Positions 24,201 to 37,430 are shown, numbered from the stretch's first letter. The stretch is 64,000 nucleotides of DNA from Puccinellia tenuiflora (GCA_012064385.1 QRDG01002534.1:579001-643000); one strand, 5' to 3'. The notes: a model not told the origin generated them from the sequence alone. Made by a program: numbers and translations.

Positions 24201-25486
24201 GGAAAGGAGAGGAGTCCAGGGGGGCGGCGGATTGGACCATATGGTCGCCGGAGTTGCGCCGGGACCATGTCCAGCGGCGGCGGACGATGGAGCTCGGGGG
24301 CGACGGCCTAGAGAGGGAGAGAGGGAAGGGGGAGTGGTCCATTCGGTCGAGGTGCTCACCACGAGCACGTTGCCGTGGTCGGAGACGGCGGGGGAGGGAC
24401 GACGGCGGCGCGATGGTGATCGACGCGCGGCGGCCGGCGTCGAGCACGCGAGCTCGATTCGCGCGATTTGGAGGCCTCCCAGCACAGCTCTGTCGACTAG
24501 GAGGGAGAGGTGTTCCTGTTGGCGGCGTCCATGTGCTCCGCGGTGGCCTCGGTCGCCGGCGATTGAAGGGGACGGCGGCGGCTAGACATCGGCCATGGGA
24601 GCTCGCAGGGGGGAGCTAGGGTTAGGGTTTCAGGGAAGCAAGGAGCAGGGGGAGAGAGAGGAGAGGGAGATCAGCAGGGGGCTTCACTTATCCACCAGGG
24701 GGGCCTCGGCATGGTGCAGGGGAGGACGACACGGCGACATGGCGCCAGTGGCGGTGCGGTGGCGACGGCAGCACTGGGTCGCTACAGAGGAAGAGGGAGC
24801 TGACAGGGAGGGGCCCTCATGTCAGGGTTTTAAACTTTTTCCATTTTTCTGTTTTCCCCTTCTTAGGAACAGCAGACTTTAGGGATTTATTTGGGCCACT
24901 TTAACATTTTGGAAAATTTTGAAAATATTCAGGTGACCTCTCCATATCATTTAACAACTCCACAAAAATTGGTGCTGCCAAATAAAATGTTTAGAAACAG
25001 ATTTGTTCATAGAGTTAAACATGGCCATTTGATAAATTCCAAAATGTATTTAATTGGAGCAATTAAGCATCTTCAAAAATAAGGAAAATATTCATGGAGG
25101 CTCTCACAATAATATTGAAGCTCCCCATGATTTTAGTTTGAATTTTGAGGAGTTGAGCTTGGAGTCAAAATTCATCATTTGTTTAAACCAATTTTGAATT
25201 CCAAAAATATTTCTTTGCTTAGCAAGCAATCGTCTTTGACAAAGATTTAAACAGATATATTCTTGGGACTTCCTGGACAATTTGGAAATTCCAGAATACT
25301 TTGGTTTGCTAAGTTGAGCAAATGCACTTGACGTGGGAATTTTGTGGAAGTGTTTGATTCCTTTTAATGATTTCCATTGTTTGCAATATTTAACTTAGCA
25401 ATTTAAATATGTATGCCATGATGCAATGAAAATAAAAAAGTGAAAATTTGGCCCATATTTTAGGGTACCAAATCTGGGCTGTTACA
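21291..25486 (-). repeat. Element B LTR, left copy (4196 bp)
   Basis: Begins TGTAGCGCCC and ends GGGCTGTTACA. Nearly identical to 27565-31744 except two blocks: 23512-24000 and 24509-24661. GC-rich block at about 24100-24830; frames there are compositional. Confidence 0.95.
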
Positions 25487-25500
25487 ATTCTATCCCCCTT
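25487..25500 (-). other. Polypurine tract of element B
   Basis: Minus strand AAGGGGGATAGAATTG just before the LTR, nearly identical to the tract of element A. Confidence 0.88.
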
Positions 25501-27549
25501 ACAAGAATCTCGCCCCGAGATTCCTCGAGTAGGAAGAGGGAGAGGAGGGAAACATGACAACTCTTAACTTCAATGATCTTCTGGATCCCACGTTGATCTT
25601 CCTTGTTGTAGAGAGTAAGGTAGCAGGCTTGACATGCCGACGAGAAGTCAGAAGATAGCTCAAGGTGATAGACAAGTTTTCTCCAAGGGTTGGAAATATG
25701 AACTTTGAACAAGACCATAAGCCCTTGGGGAAAACTAGGAACAACTTGACCAAACAAAGGTCGAGCAGAGGATAGGAGAAATGACCGAGAGACATGTTTA
25801 GCAACACCACGTTAATGTTCTCCTCGATGTTCTAGATACCACTATCAGGCTTCGGGAAAGCCTTCAATAGGTCATCAAGTGGAGGTTGGACCTTTAAGAT
25901 TTCAAAGAGACCATCAGGGCAACTTCTAGAATAAGTAGCACAATATCCTGATGGAGAGTGGTTGACTTTACGAAAGGCAAGAGGATATCACATTAGACCT
26001 TCCAGTTAAGTAGGGCAACCACCACCTCAAACTTGCCGGATTTACACAAGGCCTATGTCATACTCTTAAGAACACCAACCATCATTTCTACTTGAGATTC
26101 AGATTTGGTTAAACATGCGGATATTTCAGACTTGACATGTCCGAGGGAGGAGTAACAATAGTTAACGAGAGGTAAGGGTTCTCAATATTTGACCACAGCG
26201 TCAAGCTCCAGGACACTAGCTAGTTTGCGAGAGGAAAATTTGCTTTTCCAAACAAACGCTGTGATCTTTAGAGTTTCGACACGAATCTAACTCATTGACC
26301 GAAGGTGTGCACCTGAACAAAATGGACGTGGTAGCACAGTCAAACTCGGCTTGATGATCAGATTACCAATCATGCTAAGAATGACAACACAGTCCTTGGA
26401 TTTCAAAGCAATATCAGTTGCTAAGAATATCCGATTACCACCCCAATATGCATCCTCAACAATCTCGAGCCCGAATAGCTCGGAGGTAGATGGATAAGGA
26501 AGGGTAAGAGCTTCACTTCATCCGGTAAGTCATGAGACTAAGCACGAACTCTGGATATAAAAGAGTGTGACACTCCAAGGTTGAACAGAACAAAAAGCTA
26601 GACAAGCCTCTTATTCTGCGGATTACAATACTTTGACCTGGCCGAGAAATGGACAAGGTACCGGAGTTTGTTTCTCCTAACATCCCGATGTGGAATGTAT
26701 TGACGGACCACAAGGGTAACATGCTTCGGAACACACCAATGCACGATAACACTTGACTGTCAACTGACAGATAAAGGTCGGACAACAGCTTAGGAGTAAG
26801 AAACATGCTTTAGGAGGAATCCCAAGATGTTACAGAAGCACAAGATAGCACTCTTCCAACAACTAGTGCTGAAAGGGTTTTACTAACAAGTGTTATTGGA
26901 GGAAGACACAACTTTGATAGAAAACTCACTAAGAGCAATCTTGTCGTGATCCAGATGGTTTCATAACAGAGAGCCTAGGTAAGCTAGTGAAGAAGAAGAG
27001 CATTGCTGAGCAAGTCAATTACTGCTGCAACCTCGAGTTCGAAGACTAACTTCAAATTTTGCCAATCTGATGTAGGATTTGAATTAACATCAGGGTTCAA
27101 CGGAAAAGATCTTGGGTTAAAGATCAGCTTCATGTACTGGGACTCACGGATAGCATAATGCTCACATGGGTGACAACCCTCATAAATCATTACACCAGAG
27201 CCCTAGCACAATCCGGGACCTTCGGTTCAAGATCTTGGGATAAACAAGGGAATTTCTTGATGATCCTCAACACTTCCGTTCTTCAGGCTTTAGAATTGGC
27301 AGACGAGCAAAGTTAACCAGTAACTAAAGATAGAACCCAACCCCGTGATCCTAAAGATTTAGAATTTGCCGACGATCAAGAGAACCGTTAAATCAAATAG
27401 AGGTAAGATGGCACCGAGATCAGAGTGAATTGGGTAAGGAGTAAAAAGAATCCTAAGATGGTTTTCACAACTCCTTTTTAGGTTAGAAATAATTTTCACG
27501 CACTAGACTCGACATCGACCAGTAGAACGGGTTTCCTACAGGCAGTCCT
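25501..27549 (-). pseudogene. Degenerate interior of element B (remnant gag-pol)
   Basis: No frame exceeds about 105 codons. Parts look like worn versions of A. Near 26340-26410 the text corresponds to the protease region of A at 9740-9840 (TTACCAATCATGCTAAGAATGACAACAC against CTAGCCAATCCATACCCAGAATAACATC). The frame at 26984-27190 has PRSFP...TSDWQNLKLVFEL, reminiscent of the gag region before DDWLRALERKF. RT and most of integrase are missing. The element must use proteins made elsewhere. Confidence 0.6.
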
Positions 27550-27561
27550 GCTCTGATACCA
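27550..27561 (-). other. Primer binding site of element B (tRNA-iMet type)
   Basis: Minus strand TGGTATCAGAGC, three bases from the LTR end, the same site as in element A. Confidence 0.9.
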
Positions 27562-27564
27562 ATT

Positions 27565-30500
27565 TGTAGCGCCCTGACCCCAGAGTTATACAGTGAAACG
27601 TTGTGCAACCGGTCATGCTACACAATCAAGGGTTACTGGGGTTACTAATCCCAGGCCAAAACACATTGGCAGGCGTGCTCGGAATACATCATCGGCACAC
27701 AACACCTCGATCATGCCATAAGCTCGGACATCGCTTTCACGTATAACAAAGAGACCAAGACTGCGGAACAACTAGCACATCACATACTCTACGACACAAA
27801 GAGATCATAGTTCAACTCATATAATTGAGAAAGATAGCAAATATCACAATCAGAGGTCGCAGACCCATCATTACATCAAGCGGAAAGCAAATATAGTTGT
27901 CTAACAACAAGATCCAAATTATGGCCTAAGAGGCCTACAAATAAACATCCCGTGCCAGCCTGTTCCAAGACGTCCCAAGCTGCCACCTGGGAACCCCAGA
28001 CTACTCGTCGAAGTCAACATAGAACCCACCTTCCAGTTCGGTGGCGTCCTCCTCTGAAACAAATAATAATCAACAAAGCAAGGCTGAGTACGACGTACTC
28101 GCAAGAATTAGTAGGGCGATATAGGCCCGATGCTGACAGAGGCTCTAAAGCTGTATGATGTAGCTATTTTGCATAAAGCTAGATTTCCTTTGTAAAAGAT
28201 ATAACAAGACCCACGGCATCGTCTATTCAGAATAAGTTTTCATAAAGGGGATAAGAGAGTAAACTTTTCATCTTCGGTTCTCATCGAACCTACTTGTAGC
28301 CAAAACATCACTCGTCTCCACCAAGGCACTCCCTCGAATCACCCTCGAGGAAATGAACCTTTACCACACGTTGATTATGCAACCTCTAGCTGCCATATCA
28401 ATTAGGTTAAATGTTATCTATGATCTCGTAGTCCGTTCCCAAGTCGTCCATAACCGCGGACACGGCTTTTCGAAAAGATTTACCCTGCAGGGGTGTACTA
28501 TGTGAAAGTCGCCAGGTTCCCGAGGGACCTCCCAGCTTCTTATCCATTGGTACCGTCCGGCTCACCTGATTGGCCTTCTTCCGGGGAAGGCCGGCGAGCG
28601 GGCGCGGTTAAACCTTTACCCTCGCGTGAGACTATCCAAGAGTCATCTGTGGCCACAGGGCAAGTTTACCCAGCCTCAGCCCCTGCCCCATCGCCACATC
28701 CTAAACACCACCATCCTCATCATTTCTTTTTCCGCTCACACACACGGCAAATGGAAATCCGAACTAGAGGACCCTTGGATACGCCCGCACAAGTTATTCA
28801 GTTAGTAAGGCGCCCATACACCCACCAATGGCAGCACGCTCAAACCTTGGTTCTAGAGACAAGAACTCGCACTTAGGGGCAAGAGTGAGGCAAAACACCA
28901 TCCCCGATGGCAACTCACCCAAGCCTATTAAGCAATTTAATTAATTAACAACAACAACAACCTCCATGTCCGATCATTCCATCATCATTCAACAATATGG
29001 AATTTAACAACGAACATACGTAGCATTTCGACTAAACATTGCTAAGCATAGCTAAGCATATAACCAACAATTATATTTTGTATCCGGCCAACACATCAAA
29101 CCTAGGGTTTATAGGAGGGGAAAAGGTGATGGTTCAGGGGATAAACATGCATTCATAGGATACTCTAATCTTGATCAAAAGAGACATTTGAATCGCATGC
29201 AATATTATAGTGGATAAAATAAGTTTGTAAAAGCAGTAGGATGCTAGATGCCAAGAAGGTTAGGTTAGCTCTTGCCTTGTTGATAACGATGGTCGCACTG
29301 GTCGTCGAGGTATTGTGGTGGAACCTCGACTCCTGAATCTACCGAAACACAAACAATACAGGAAAGGAAATAAATAACACGAAATAATGGTGCAATGCAC
29401 AATCATGATGAGATGGTCATATTATGCATTGAAAAGTATTTGGGCATGTCCCACAAGTTAAATGGAACCCCTAAAATAAATATTGCAATTAACGGGTCAA
29501 AACTCCATCTTTAACTTAGTGATTTGCGTTATTTATCAAAATGTCCAGTACTGAAATATGGGTCCTAAATGCATGAAAATGACATTATTAGATAGGTATT
29601 AACCTACTGATCGTTTTGGTACTTCGTTTGCAATTTTCCGATTAACGATGAATAAATGGTGATTTAAACGGTTATGCGATTTAAATCATTTTAACCAATT
29701 CGAAAATGACATCAAAGGAAAGTTGGTTAATTGCTGTGAACTTAACATAGTTAGTTAGCATTTGCCTTGCTGATCATTTTGGTATATCATTTGCAATTTT
29801 TGAAGTAATATTCACCAAGTTATGATATTCCCAATAAATGATTTAAATCTGCCATTTTAGTAATTTTTGGTAAACAGCACTAAACTTAATTCTTCAACTC
29901 TCTCAAATGGCATAAAGTGATAGTTCATTGTCCACTGATTATTTTGAGCTATTGAACACAATTTTGGACAAGTAGAACTCAAGTTATGGAATTAACAAAT
30001 TCAACATTATTTCTGCCATTTTAGTATTCAGCAATTAAAGGCAATTTATTTTGGTTAATTAATTCAACCAATGGTACTAACAGATAGACATTTTATTGCT
30101 GATCATTTTGACATATTATTTGCATTTTTCTGAGTTATAAAACACTAGATATGAATTTCTAAAACAATTTGAATAACTCACAGATGATTTGCAATTCACA
30201 TTTAAATTTCAATTTCAAAAATTCATTTGCATGTGAGAGTTGCATATTTGAACATGGTATGAAATTATGAACATTTTGATACCTTATTTGCAATTTTTGG
30301 ATCTACCAATTAAAAGTTATGGATTTTACCATTTTCTGTTTATTTTCTGGAAAAACAAAAATAAGAACAGATGACGTCAGCATGCGTCACAGGGTAGGGG
30401 TGCGGGATGTTGAGCATCAATTCGTCGAATTGAAGCGAAATTGGTCGCGGGGACGAGCACTAGGCACTAGAGGGAAAGGAGAGGAGTCCAGGGGGGCGGC

Positions 30501-31744
30501 GGATTGGACCATATGGTCGCCGGAGTTGCGCCGGGACCATGTCCAGCGGCGGCGGACGATGGAGCTCGGGGGCGACGGCCTAGAGAGGGAGAGAGGGAAG
30601 GGGGAGTGGTCCATTCGGTCGAGGTGCTCACCACGAGCACGTTGCCGTGGTCGGAGACGGCGGGGGAGGGACGACGGCGGCGCGATGGTGATCGACGCGC
30701 GGCGGCCGGCGTCGAGCACGCGAGCTCGATTCGCGCGATTTGGAGGCCTCCCAGCACAGCTCTGTCGACTAGGAGGGAGAAGACGGCGAGGCGGAGCTCG
30801 TGGCGGCCTCAATTCGCTTCGGGGCGGCCGGATTCGACGGCAAGGTGCGGCGGCTGGTGGAGGACAGGGAGCTCGGGCTAGGGTTCGCGCGAGGGGGAGA
30901 TAGCCGGGGAAGAGAGAGGAAAGAGGGAGAGCAGCAGGGGGCTTCACTTATCACCAGGGGGGCCTCGGCATGGTGCAGGGGAGGACGACACGGCGACATG
31001 GCGCCAGTGGCGGTGGCGGTGGCGACGGCAGCACTGGGTCGCTACAGAGGAAGAGGGAGCTGACAGGGAGGGGCCCTCATGTCAGGGTTTTAAACTTTTT
31101 CCATTTTTCTGTTTTCCCCTTCTTAGGAACAGCAGACTTTAGGGATTTATTTGGGCCACTTTAACATTTGGAAAATTTTGAAAATATTCAGGTGACCTCT
31201 CCATATCATTTAACAACTCCACAAAAATTGGTGCTGCCAAATAAAATGTTTAGAAACAGATTTGTTCATAGAGTTAAACATGGCCATTTGATAAATTCCA
31301 AAATGTATTTAATTGGAGCAATTAAGCATCTTCAAAAATAAGGAAAATATTCATGGAGGCTCTCACAATAATATTGAAGCTCCCCATGATTTTAGTTTGA
31401 ATTTTGAGGAGTTGAGCTTGGAGTCAAAATTCATCATTTGTTTAAACCAATTTTGAATTCCAAAAATATTTCTTTGCTTAGCAAGCAATCGTCTTTGACA
31501 AAGATTTAAACAGATATATTCTTGGGACTTCCTGGACAATTTGGAAATTCCAGAATACTTTGGTTTGCTAAGTTGAGCAAATGCACTTGACGTGGGAATT
31601 TTGTGGAAGTGTTTGATTCCTTTTAATGATTTCCATTGTTTGCAATATTTAACTTAGCAATTTAAATATGTATGCCATGATGCAATGAAAATAAAAAGTG
31701 AAAATTTGGCCCATATTTTAGGGTACCAAATCTGGGCTGTTACA
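27565..31744 (-). repeat. Element B LTR, right copy (4180 bp)
   Basis: Pairs with 21291-25486. The two blocks unlike the partner are 29786-30280 and 30781-30931. Everything else is almost identical to the other copy. Confidence 0.95.
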
Positions 31745-33889
31745 CCCTCGACTCCGGAATCTATCAATACCCACATAATAGAAAAGAACAAATAAATCAC
31801 CCGAAGAAAAGGTGCAATGCACAATCACATGATGACATGACCAGATTATGCAAAGCTATCATCATATGATTTATCTAACAATATTAAATGGAGTGCCAAA
31901 TAATTAGTGCAATTATTTGGAACCAACCCCATATTTAACTTAGTGTCCACATTGCTTATAATTTATTACATTACTAAGAAGTGGACCAAATATGCATGAA
32001 CATGACATGATTAAATAGGTTTTGTTCTTCTAATCATTTTGGTACCTCGTTTGTGAAATTCCAATTATCGAAGATTAAATAGTGAATGAAATAATTATTT
32101 AAATTTAATTCTTTTAATCAAATTAATAATAACTTCAAAGGAAAATTTGTGATCAAGGTATGATATTAGCATGGTTTGATAGCATTTGACATGTTGATCA
32201 CTTTGATATTTTATTCACAAATTTTGGTTAATTATTTAATAAGTTATGAATTTTCCCAATTTGGTATTATTTATGCCATTTTAGGAATTCTTAGATAAAC
32301 AACAAGAAATATAATTTCAAAAGAATGTTACAATGATTCCATCTTGTAGAATTTATTTTTCGGAACAATTTGATATTTGAATTGTCAAATTTAAATCATT
32401 ATTTAAAAAGATATTAATTGTTTTAACACAATTTATTCTTTAAAAAGGGGACTTAAATTTGCAGACAGGCCGGCCTTGTGCCGGCCAGGCCGGGCTGCAG
32501 GTCGGGAATGGTCCCGAAGCAACCGGCCTAGTGGCCGTCCCAGGCTGGGGTGCGAGGCCGGGAGTGTGGCCGAAGCTGCCGGTCCACAGCCGGCCCAGGC
32601 CGAGCGCAAGGCCGGGCTGGCACCCGAACCAGCCGGCCTCACGGCCGGTCAGGCCGTTGCCCAGGCCGGGGCACGGTGACGTGAGGGACGGCGGTGATGA
32701 TGTGATGGCCGGCGGCGAGGAGAGGGAGAGGGGGAGGAGGTCCAAACGGGGGAGTAGCTCACCAGGAGCACGTAGGCGTGGCCGGTGAGGGTCGGGGTCG
32801 ACCACGGCGGCCGGAATCGTCGAGGTCGAGCGCGGTGAGCGGCGGACGGTCGTCGGGAAGACGAGCTCTATTAGCTCGGTTCCGCGCCTCCCAGCATGCG
32901 CGCGACGGTGGTGGAGGTAGAGGGCGACGCGACGATCCTTCTCCACTGCTTCGATTCGCTCGGGAAAGACTACAACGGCGGTGAGGCTCGGAGTGGACAG
33001 CGGCGGGGCGGCGTCGGTCAGGAGCTAGCTGAGCGTCGAGCTCGATCCGGGAAAAAGGGGAAAAAGGGACAAGGAGAGAGGGGGGAAGCAGGTGAGCGGC
33101 ATGGGGGCTCTCCTTATTGTCCAGGGGCCACGGCGGCATGGAGCAGCTCGGCCGGCAACGCGGCATGGCGCCAGGGAGCCCTGGCGCCACAGTGAGAGAG
33201 GGAGAAGAAGTTTTTGCGAAGAACCCCCTATCTCAATTTTCTTTATTTACAAACTGGTCCAAAAGCAGTTTAGTGGAATTAATTGAGGCCATAAACGATT
33301 TTTATAAAATCTAAAAAAATTCATAAAGCCTTCCCTTGTCAGGTAGAAGCTTCACAAAAAGTTTGGCTTCAAAATAAAATATTGAAATTCAGATTTATTC
33401 ATATTGTTGCAATATGGTTATTTTTGACAAATTGCAAAAAATGCATTTATTTGAAGCACTTAGTTATTTCCAAAAATAATGAAATTAATCATGGAGGCTC
33501 CTAGTATGAAAATGAAGCTCCCCATGATTTTAGTTTGAATTTTTGGAAAGGTTTAGCTTGATTTCAAAATAGGATTTGAATTGAACCAATTTTGGATTCT
33601 CAAATTTATTTCTCATTGGGCAATATTTGGATTTTGAGAAATGGTTATAAAAAGGTAAACTTGGAACTTCCTAAACCATTTGGAAGTCCAAGAATGATTT
33701 GGTTTGCTAAGTTGAGCAATTGCATTGGTTGGGATGTTTGGGAAGTTTGCTTCCCCATTTTAATTGCTTGCATAGATTGATAGTTAGAATAGCAATTTCA
33801 TATGGATGCCATGATGCAAACAATGATGCAAAAGTGGATTTTTTTTTTGGTATTTTTCATTACATAGCTGGGGCTGTTACAGGTTGATT

Positions 33890-34260
33890 TAACACAATTC
33901 AACAAGCTATAAAAGACAATCCATTAGAGGCTGGCAAGGGGATTTAACATGTCATTTATGTGATGAAGTGGATATAATCCACCATCTTTTCTGTCTGACG
34001 TGCTACAAAGTATATGTGAAATGTGGTTAGTGTTGGAGCTCTCAATATACTTGGGAATTTCCCTCACTACTTTGTGTGGATAGCCATGTATGATTTATTT
34101 AGGTAAACCTACATGTGGTAGGGGTAGCAGAATTGTGTTGGCACTATCAAAAGTTAAGAACTAGAGCATGTTTTGATAAGAAATTGATCAAATCTCCTGC
34201 TAAGATTGTTTGCTATGCATGTCTATGAAACACTAGCCAAGGATGCAACAAGACGGCGAC
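33890..34260 (+). pseudogene. Decayed LINE fragment (zinc-binding RT-associated domain)
   Basis: Across frames one reads GWQGDLTCHLCDEVDIIHHLFCLTC, the CxxC...HxxxxC layout of the zinc-binding region after the RT of plant LINEs, and further on AKDATRRRQGDSA. Frameshifts and stops are many. The family is inferred from this pattern only. Confidence 0.4.
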
Positions 34261-34722
34261 AAGGCGATTCAGCTCGCTAGAGATGAAGCTCTCTAGGCTA
34301 ATACCATTTGCATTCACTTGGTGTCATCGTCTAGTAATAAGATGATAGTTCGGGGTGAGTTATGTGCTTTAGTAATGGTAGCTTTTAGTTATGGGCGGGG
34401 GTAGTATGTTGTGGTGGTTTCTCAGGGTTCCGGAACAGTTTGTTTCTTCGTGTAACAAAGTTTAAGCTTTGTGGTTTGATGTGTGTAATGTTTTGAAAAC
34501 TGATTTGGTTTTGTTTTTCATTTCTTTTGCTTTGTTGCCTTCTGGGCGGTCTGTAACAAACTATGTTCCGTTATCGTTTCATAGTGGAACCCGAAGCACT
34601 TGTGCTTCATATGGAAGAGAGAAAATGAGAAAGGAGCAGGCATGAAGGCACTCGGAAACACAATATGTTAGAGTAAGGAGAATCATTTCATTAAATAAAA
34701 CATGTTTGTAGGATCATGGATC
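34261..34722. other. No gene seen
   Basis: T-rich sequence without an open frame of note. It may be the 3' part of the LINE relic before it. Confidence 0.5.
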
Positions 34723-35231
34723 TAAACAAGTGTTTGCAAGTTACCACTAACCAAAAGAAATTTTCAAGTAAGTTCTAAACTAGATTTTTTATAGATGTTG
34801 CTAATATGACTGAGCCAAATTTAAAAATCTCAAATTGTTATGAGTTGATATCTAAGAGTAAAATATTCAGTTGCCTTACGAGAAACTTAGAAGTGAAGCT
34901 AAACAAAAAGAGTTTGATAACTAGTAAGTCACACCTAGCATTTTGCAATCTAGTGGGATAGCACATCTAAAAACTTTAGATTCCCACCGAATTTACAACG
35001 CTCAAACAAGGTGCATCTACCATGTGACAATGTCAAAACAAATTTGATATAGTACACATAAGGAAACAAATAAAAAAAAATCCACGGATATGTACTGTCC
35101 GTAGTAGATTTCAGTATACAAATCATATCGCATGGTTATCATCTATAAGTACTCTGAATTGCAGAGTTTAATTTGGCCCTTACAGCCTTTTCCAACAGAG
35201 ACGGCTACACAAGGTATCTGTGATAAATTAA
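34723..35231. repeat. Tandem duplication, first unit, block X
   Basis: Matches 40476-41066 (for example CTAGATTTTTTATAGATGTTGCTAA, CAGTATACAAATCATATCGCATG, CAACAGAGACGGCTA). Its partner block Y is found 5 kb away at 40240-40475, because foreign DNA interrupts this unit. Confidence 0.8.
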
Positions 35232-35291
35232 CGAGAAATCTAATTAGAAGCAGCTTACGTTTGGCATAACTGTACGCTCCTTCCCGAACCG

Positions 35292-36703
35292 TAGATTTAA
35301 GCCCGGCAATCGGGTCGGGTTTGGCCGGGTTGACGTATTCCAGACCCACGCCTGATTGACAAATGGGCACGAGTCTGTGCCCACGACCCTGCCCATGGGT
35401 CAAATCTCAGACCCATGCCCAAACCCGACGGGTCACCCATCGGGTCTGTACACAGACAATCAAATGTGACCATTTTAGTATTCCCAGCAAAACAAAATAG
35501 CATATTTTAAGTTTCAAGTCATAAAATCACATAAATATGTAGTTTCAGTCTCACACAAATAATTAAATAAGTAGTCTGATAGTCTCCCACAATGACACAA
35601 ATAAGTTACACACAAACATTATAGTCTGATAGTCTCACATGAAAACAAACACTAGTGAAGTAGTAATCTGAATATCTGATGGTCTCACAAACAAATATTT
35701 CATACATCTCTCACAGATTGGTGTTCAGCATGGCAGCATTACAACAAGCAGGAAGCAGCCCAGCAAGCAGCAGCCACCGTCCAGGAAGGCAAGCTAGCTA
35801 GCACTAGCAGTAGCCAGCGCCCAATGCCCAGTTTGCTGGCTTCTCTTCTCTTGTTATTCTTCGGTTAAGATGGATACACTTTCATCTTGAAAATTACAAG
35901 CACATAACATATGAGTTTGATTTATACAAGCACATAATATATGAGTGATTTATAGAGACACATATGTATGAGTATCAAGTGTAGAATTCACCATCGGTTC
36001 TTCTTCATCCTCAAGAACAGACCGATTTTTTGAAGCCATTCAAAAATCCTGCAGTACACGAACACAAATGGTTCAAACTTGGAGCAACTACATAGATCAA
36101 CCTACTGGATACTGCATTTGTGAGTAAAATTTCTCATGCCAACAAAAGAACAGGGCTCAGATCCTTACTTGCAGGCTAGTTTCAGGGGCGGAGGGAGGAG
36201 CTGGCCGTGGCGACGAGATGGCGGCGTTGTGGAGCAGGCTCTGCGGCAAGCCAGCGGCAGGGATGGATGGCTAGGCAGGGGACGAACGGGCGAGGGGATG
36301 AGGGAGGAGGCGGCGGCGGCGCATCGTGTGAACGCGTTGGTGTGAGGCTGTGAGCTAGGGGATGAGGGAGGAGGAGTGAGCGTGAGGCTGAGAGCTAGGG
36401 TTCGCTGCCTCGATTAGTTGGTGTGTGCGTGCGGGCTAGGTAAGGATATTTTCATGGGCCTAGTGGACGTGAAATGATGGGCTGCTGGCCTTTTTAATAT
36501 GCAATGGCCCACATGCAGCTAATCGGGTCACCCATCGGGTCGCCCACGGGCACGAAACTGTGCCCACGCCCTACCCACGACTAATCGGGTCGCCCATGGG
36601 CAAGACCCATGGGTGAAGATAGCGACCCAAACCCTGCCCATTAGGGTCGGGTGCACATGGGCGAGCGAACCCATGGGTCAAATTGCCAGGGGTTGGACTA
36701 TAA
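35292..36703. mobile_element. Candidate hAT-like non-autonomous element
   Basis: The left side reads TAGATTTAAGCCCGGCAATCGGGTCGGG; the right side in inverse reads TAGTCCAACCCCTGGCAAT followed by GACCCATGGG. Both ends carry many copies of CGGGT/ACCCAT motifs (35310-35460 and 36520-36680), typical of one hAT MITE group in grasses. No matching 8-bp duplication was found, so the exact ends are uncertain. Confidence 0.4.
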
Positions 36704-36949
36704 AAAGGGTTCCCTTTAAGAAGGTCCCCCAACCATCGTGACAGCGCCACATGGACACATTGAAGATGCTGGCCAGCACGCGTCGTCTCCTGCACGTACG
36801 CCCCGCGAGCCTCCCGCACGTACTAAAGCTTTGAAAGCAGCTGCCGCAGAACATACAGACATGCGCGCGCGTGGGTAGATGAGTGGCGTACATGCACGTC
36901 CGGCCACCGCGCCAGGACGTTGTCCGTGTACATGCATGCGCGCGCAGTA

Positions 36950-37430
36950 CATCTCAGTTGCCCTCCAACGTACACGTCCTGTTGTACGCATAATATATAG
37001 TATGGAGTATAAAAGAAAACAAAGCACAATGTACAAATTATAAATAGAAGGTGTACGCTGCGCATAATAAGGAGTACAAACAACATATAAAAATACATTG
37101 ATACCAAAAGTGCAAAAAACAAAGAACACAAAAACAGATTATACAAAACAGAAAGTACAAAATATAGAGATCAGGATGTACAGATTAGTGTGAACAGGAT
37201 GTACGAGTACAGAAAAACAAGATGTACAAATTACTAAAAATGTACAACCACAGTGCTACCGGATGTATAAAACTGAAAATGTACAAAATTAGAGATGTAA
37301 AAGCTGGAAATATACAAAACTGGAGATATACAACCTGAAAATGTACAAAACTAGAAATGTACAACCACATTGCTACCGTATGTACAAACTGTACAAACCT
37401 GGATATACAAAACAAAAGTTTGTCGAAACA
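36950..37430. repeat. GTACAAA-rich degenerate repeat stretch
   Basis: Some fifteen irregularly spaced copies of ATGTACAAA or ATATACAAA, with CCACAGTGCTACCGGATGTA and CCACATTGCTACCGTATGTA as a longer repeated phrase. No gene. Confidence 0.7.

Larger units (their letters stand above)
21291..31744 (-). mobile_element. Element B: non-autonomous gypsy element related to A, with ~4.2-kb LTRs
   Basis: Target duplication CCCTC at 21286-21290 and 31745-31749; the empty site is seen in the 3' LTR of A near 4570 (GACCCTCGACTCC). LTRs are 21291-25486 and 27565-31744. The interior (25487-27564) is only 2.1 kb with no intact frame. LTR ends, primer site and leader are clearly related to element A, so B is a deletion derivative or sister non-autonomous family that inserted into its relative's LTR. 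The colinear parts of the two LTRs are almost identical, so the insertion is recent. Confidence 0.95.
1..33881 (-). mobile_element. Element A: Ty3/gypsy chromovirus-type LTR retrotransposon, interrupted by three insertions
   Basis: Seen: on the minus strand the order is 5' LTR (19564-33881, split), primer site, gag, protease, RT, RNase H, integrase, purine tract, 3' LTR (ends 6702, runs off the left edge). LTR inner and outer ends are TGTAACAGCC and GGGCGCTATA. Removing the insertions gives a 5' LTR of about 3.86 kb; the visible 3' LTR starts about 646 bases into the same sequence, so the two match in length. The pol order (integrase last) and a chromodomain-like tail place it in the chromovirus branch, probably Tekay/Del-like (inference). 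The LTRs differ by scattered substitutions, mostly transitions, so it is the oldest layer of the nest. The left duplication lies outside the window; the right flank begins GGTTG. Confidence 0.93.
19564..33881 (-). repeat. 5' LTR of element A, split by element B
   Basis: The LTR consists of 19564-21290 and 31750-33881 (about 3.86 kb together). It matches the 3' LTR at 1-249 and 3743-6702. The right end GGGCTGTTACA at 33881 gives the outer border of the whole nest. The second GC-rich block is at about 32460-33235. Confidence 0.93.

Noticed and set aside
24047..24619. 190-codon plus-strand frame, and similar long frames at 30319-30903, 30417-30947, 5265-5771 and 32440-32946
   Set aside because: They lie in GC-rich blocks of LTRs, are open on both strands at once and have low-complexity Arg/Pro/Gly/Ala composition. 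The frame end changes between the two LTR copies of element B.
35284..36711. 8-bp target duplication for the hAT-like segment
   Set aside because: CCGAACCG on the left has no match on the right, so the ends are left as approximate.
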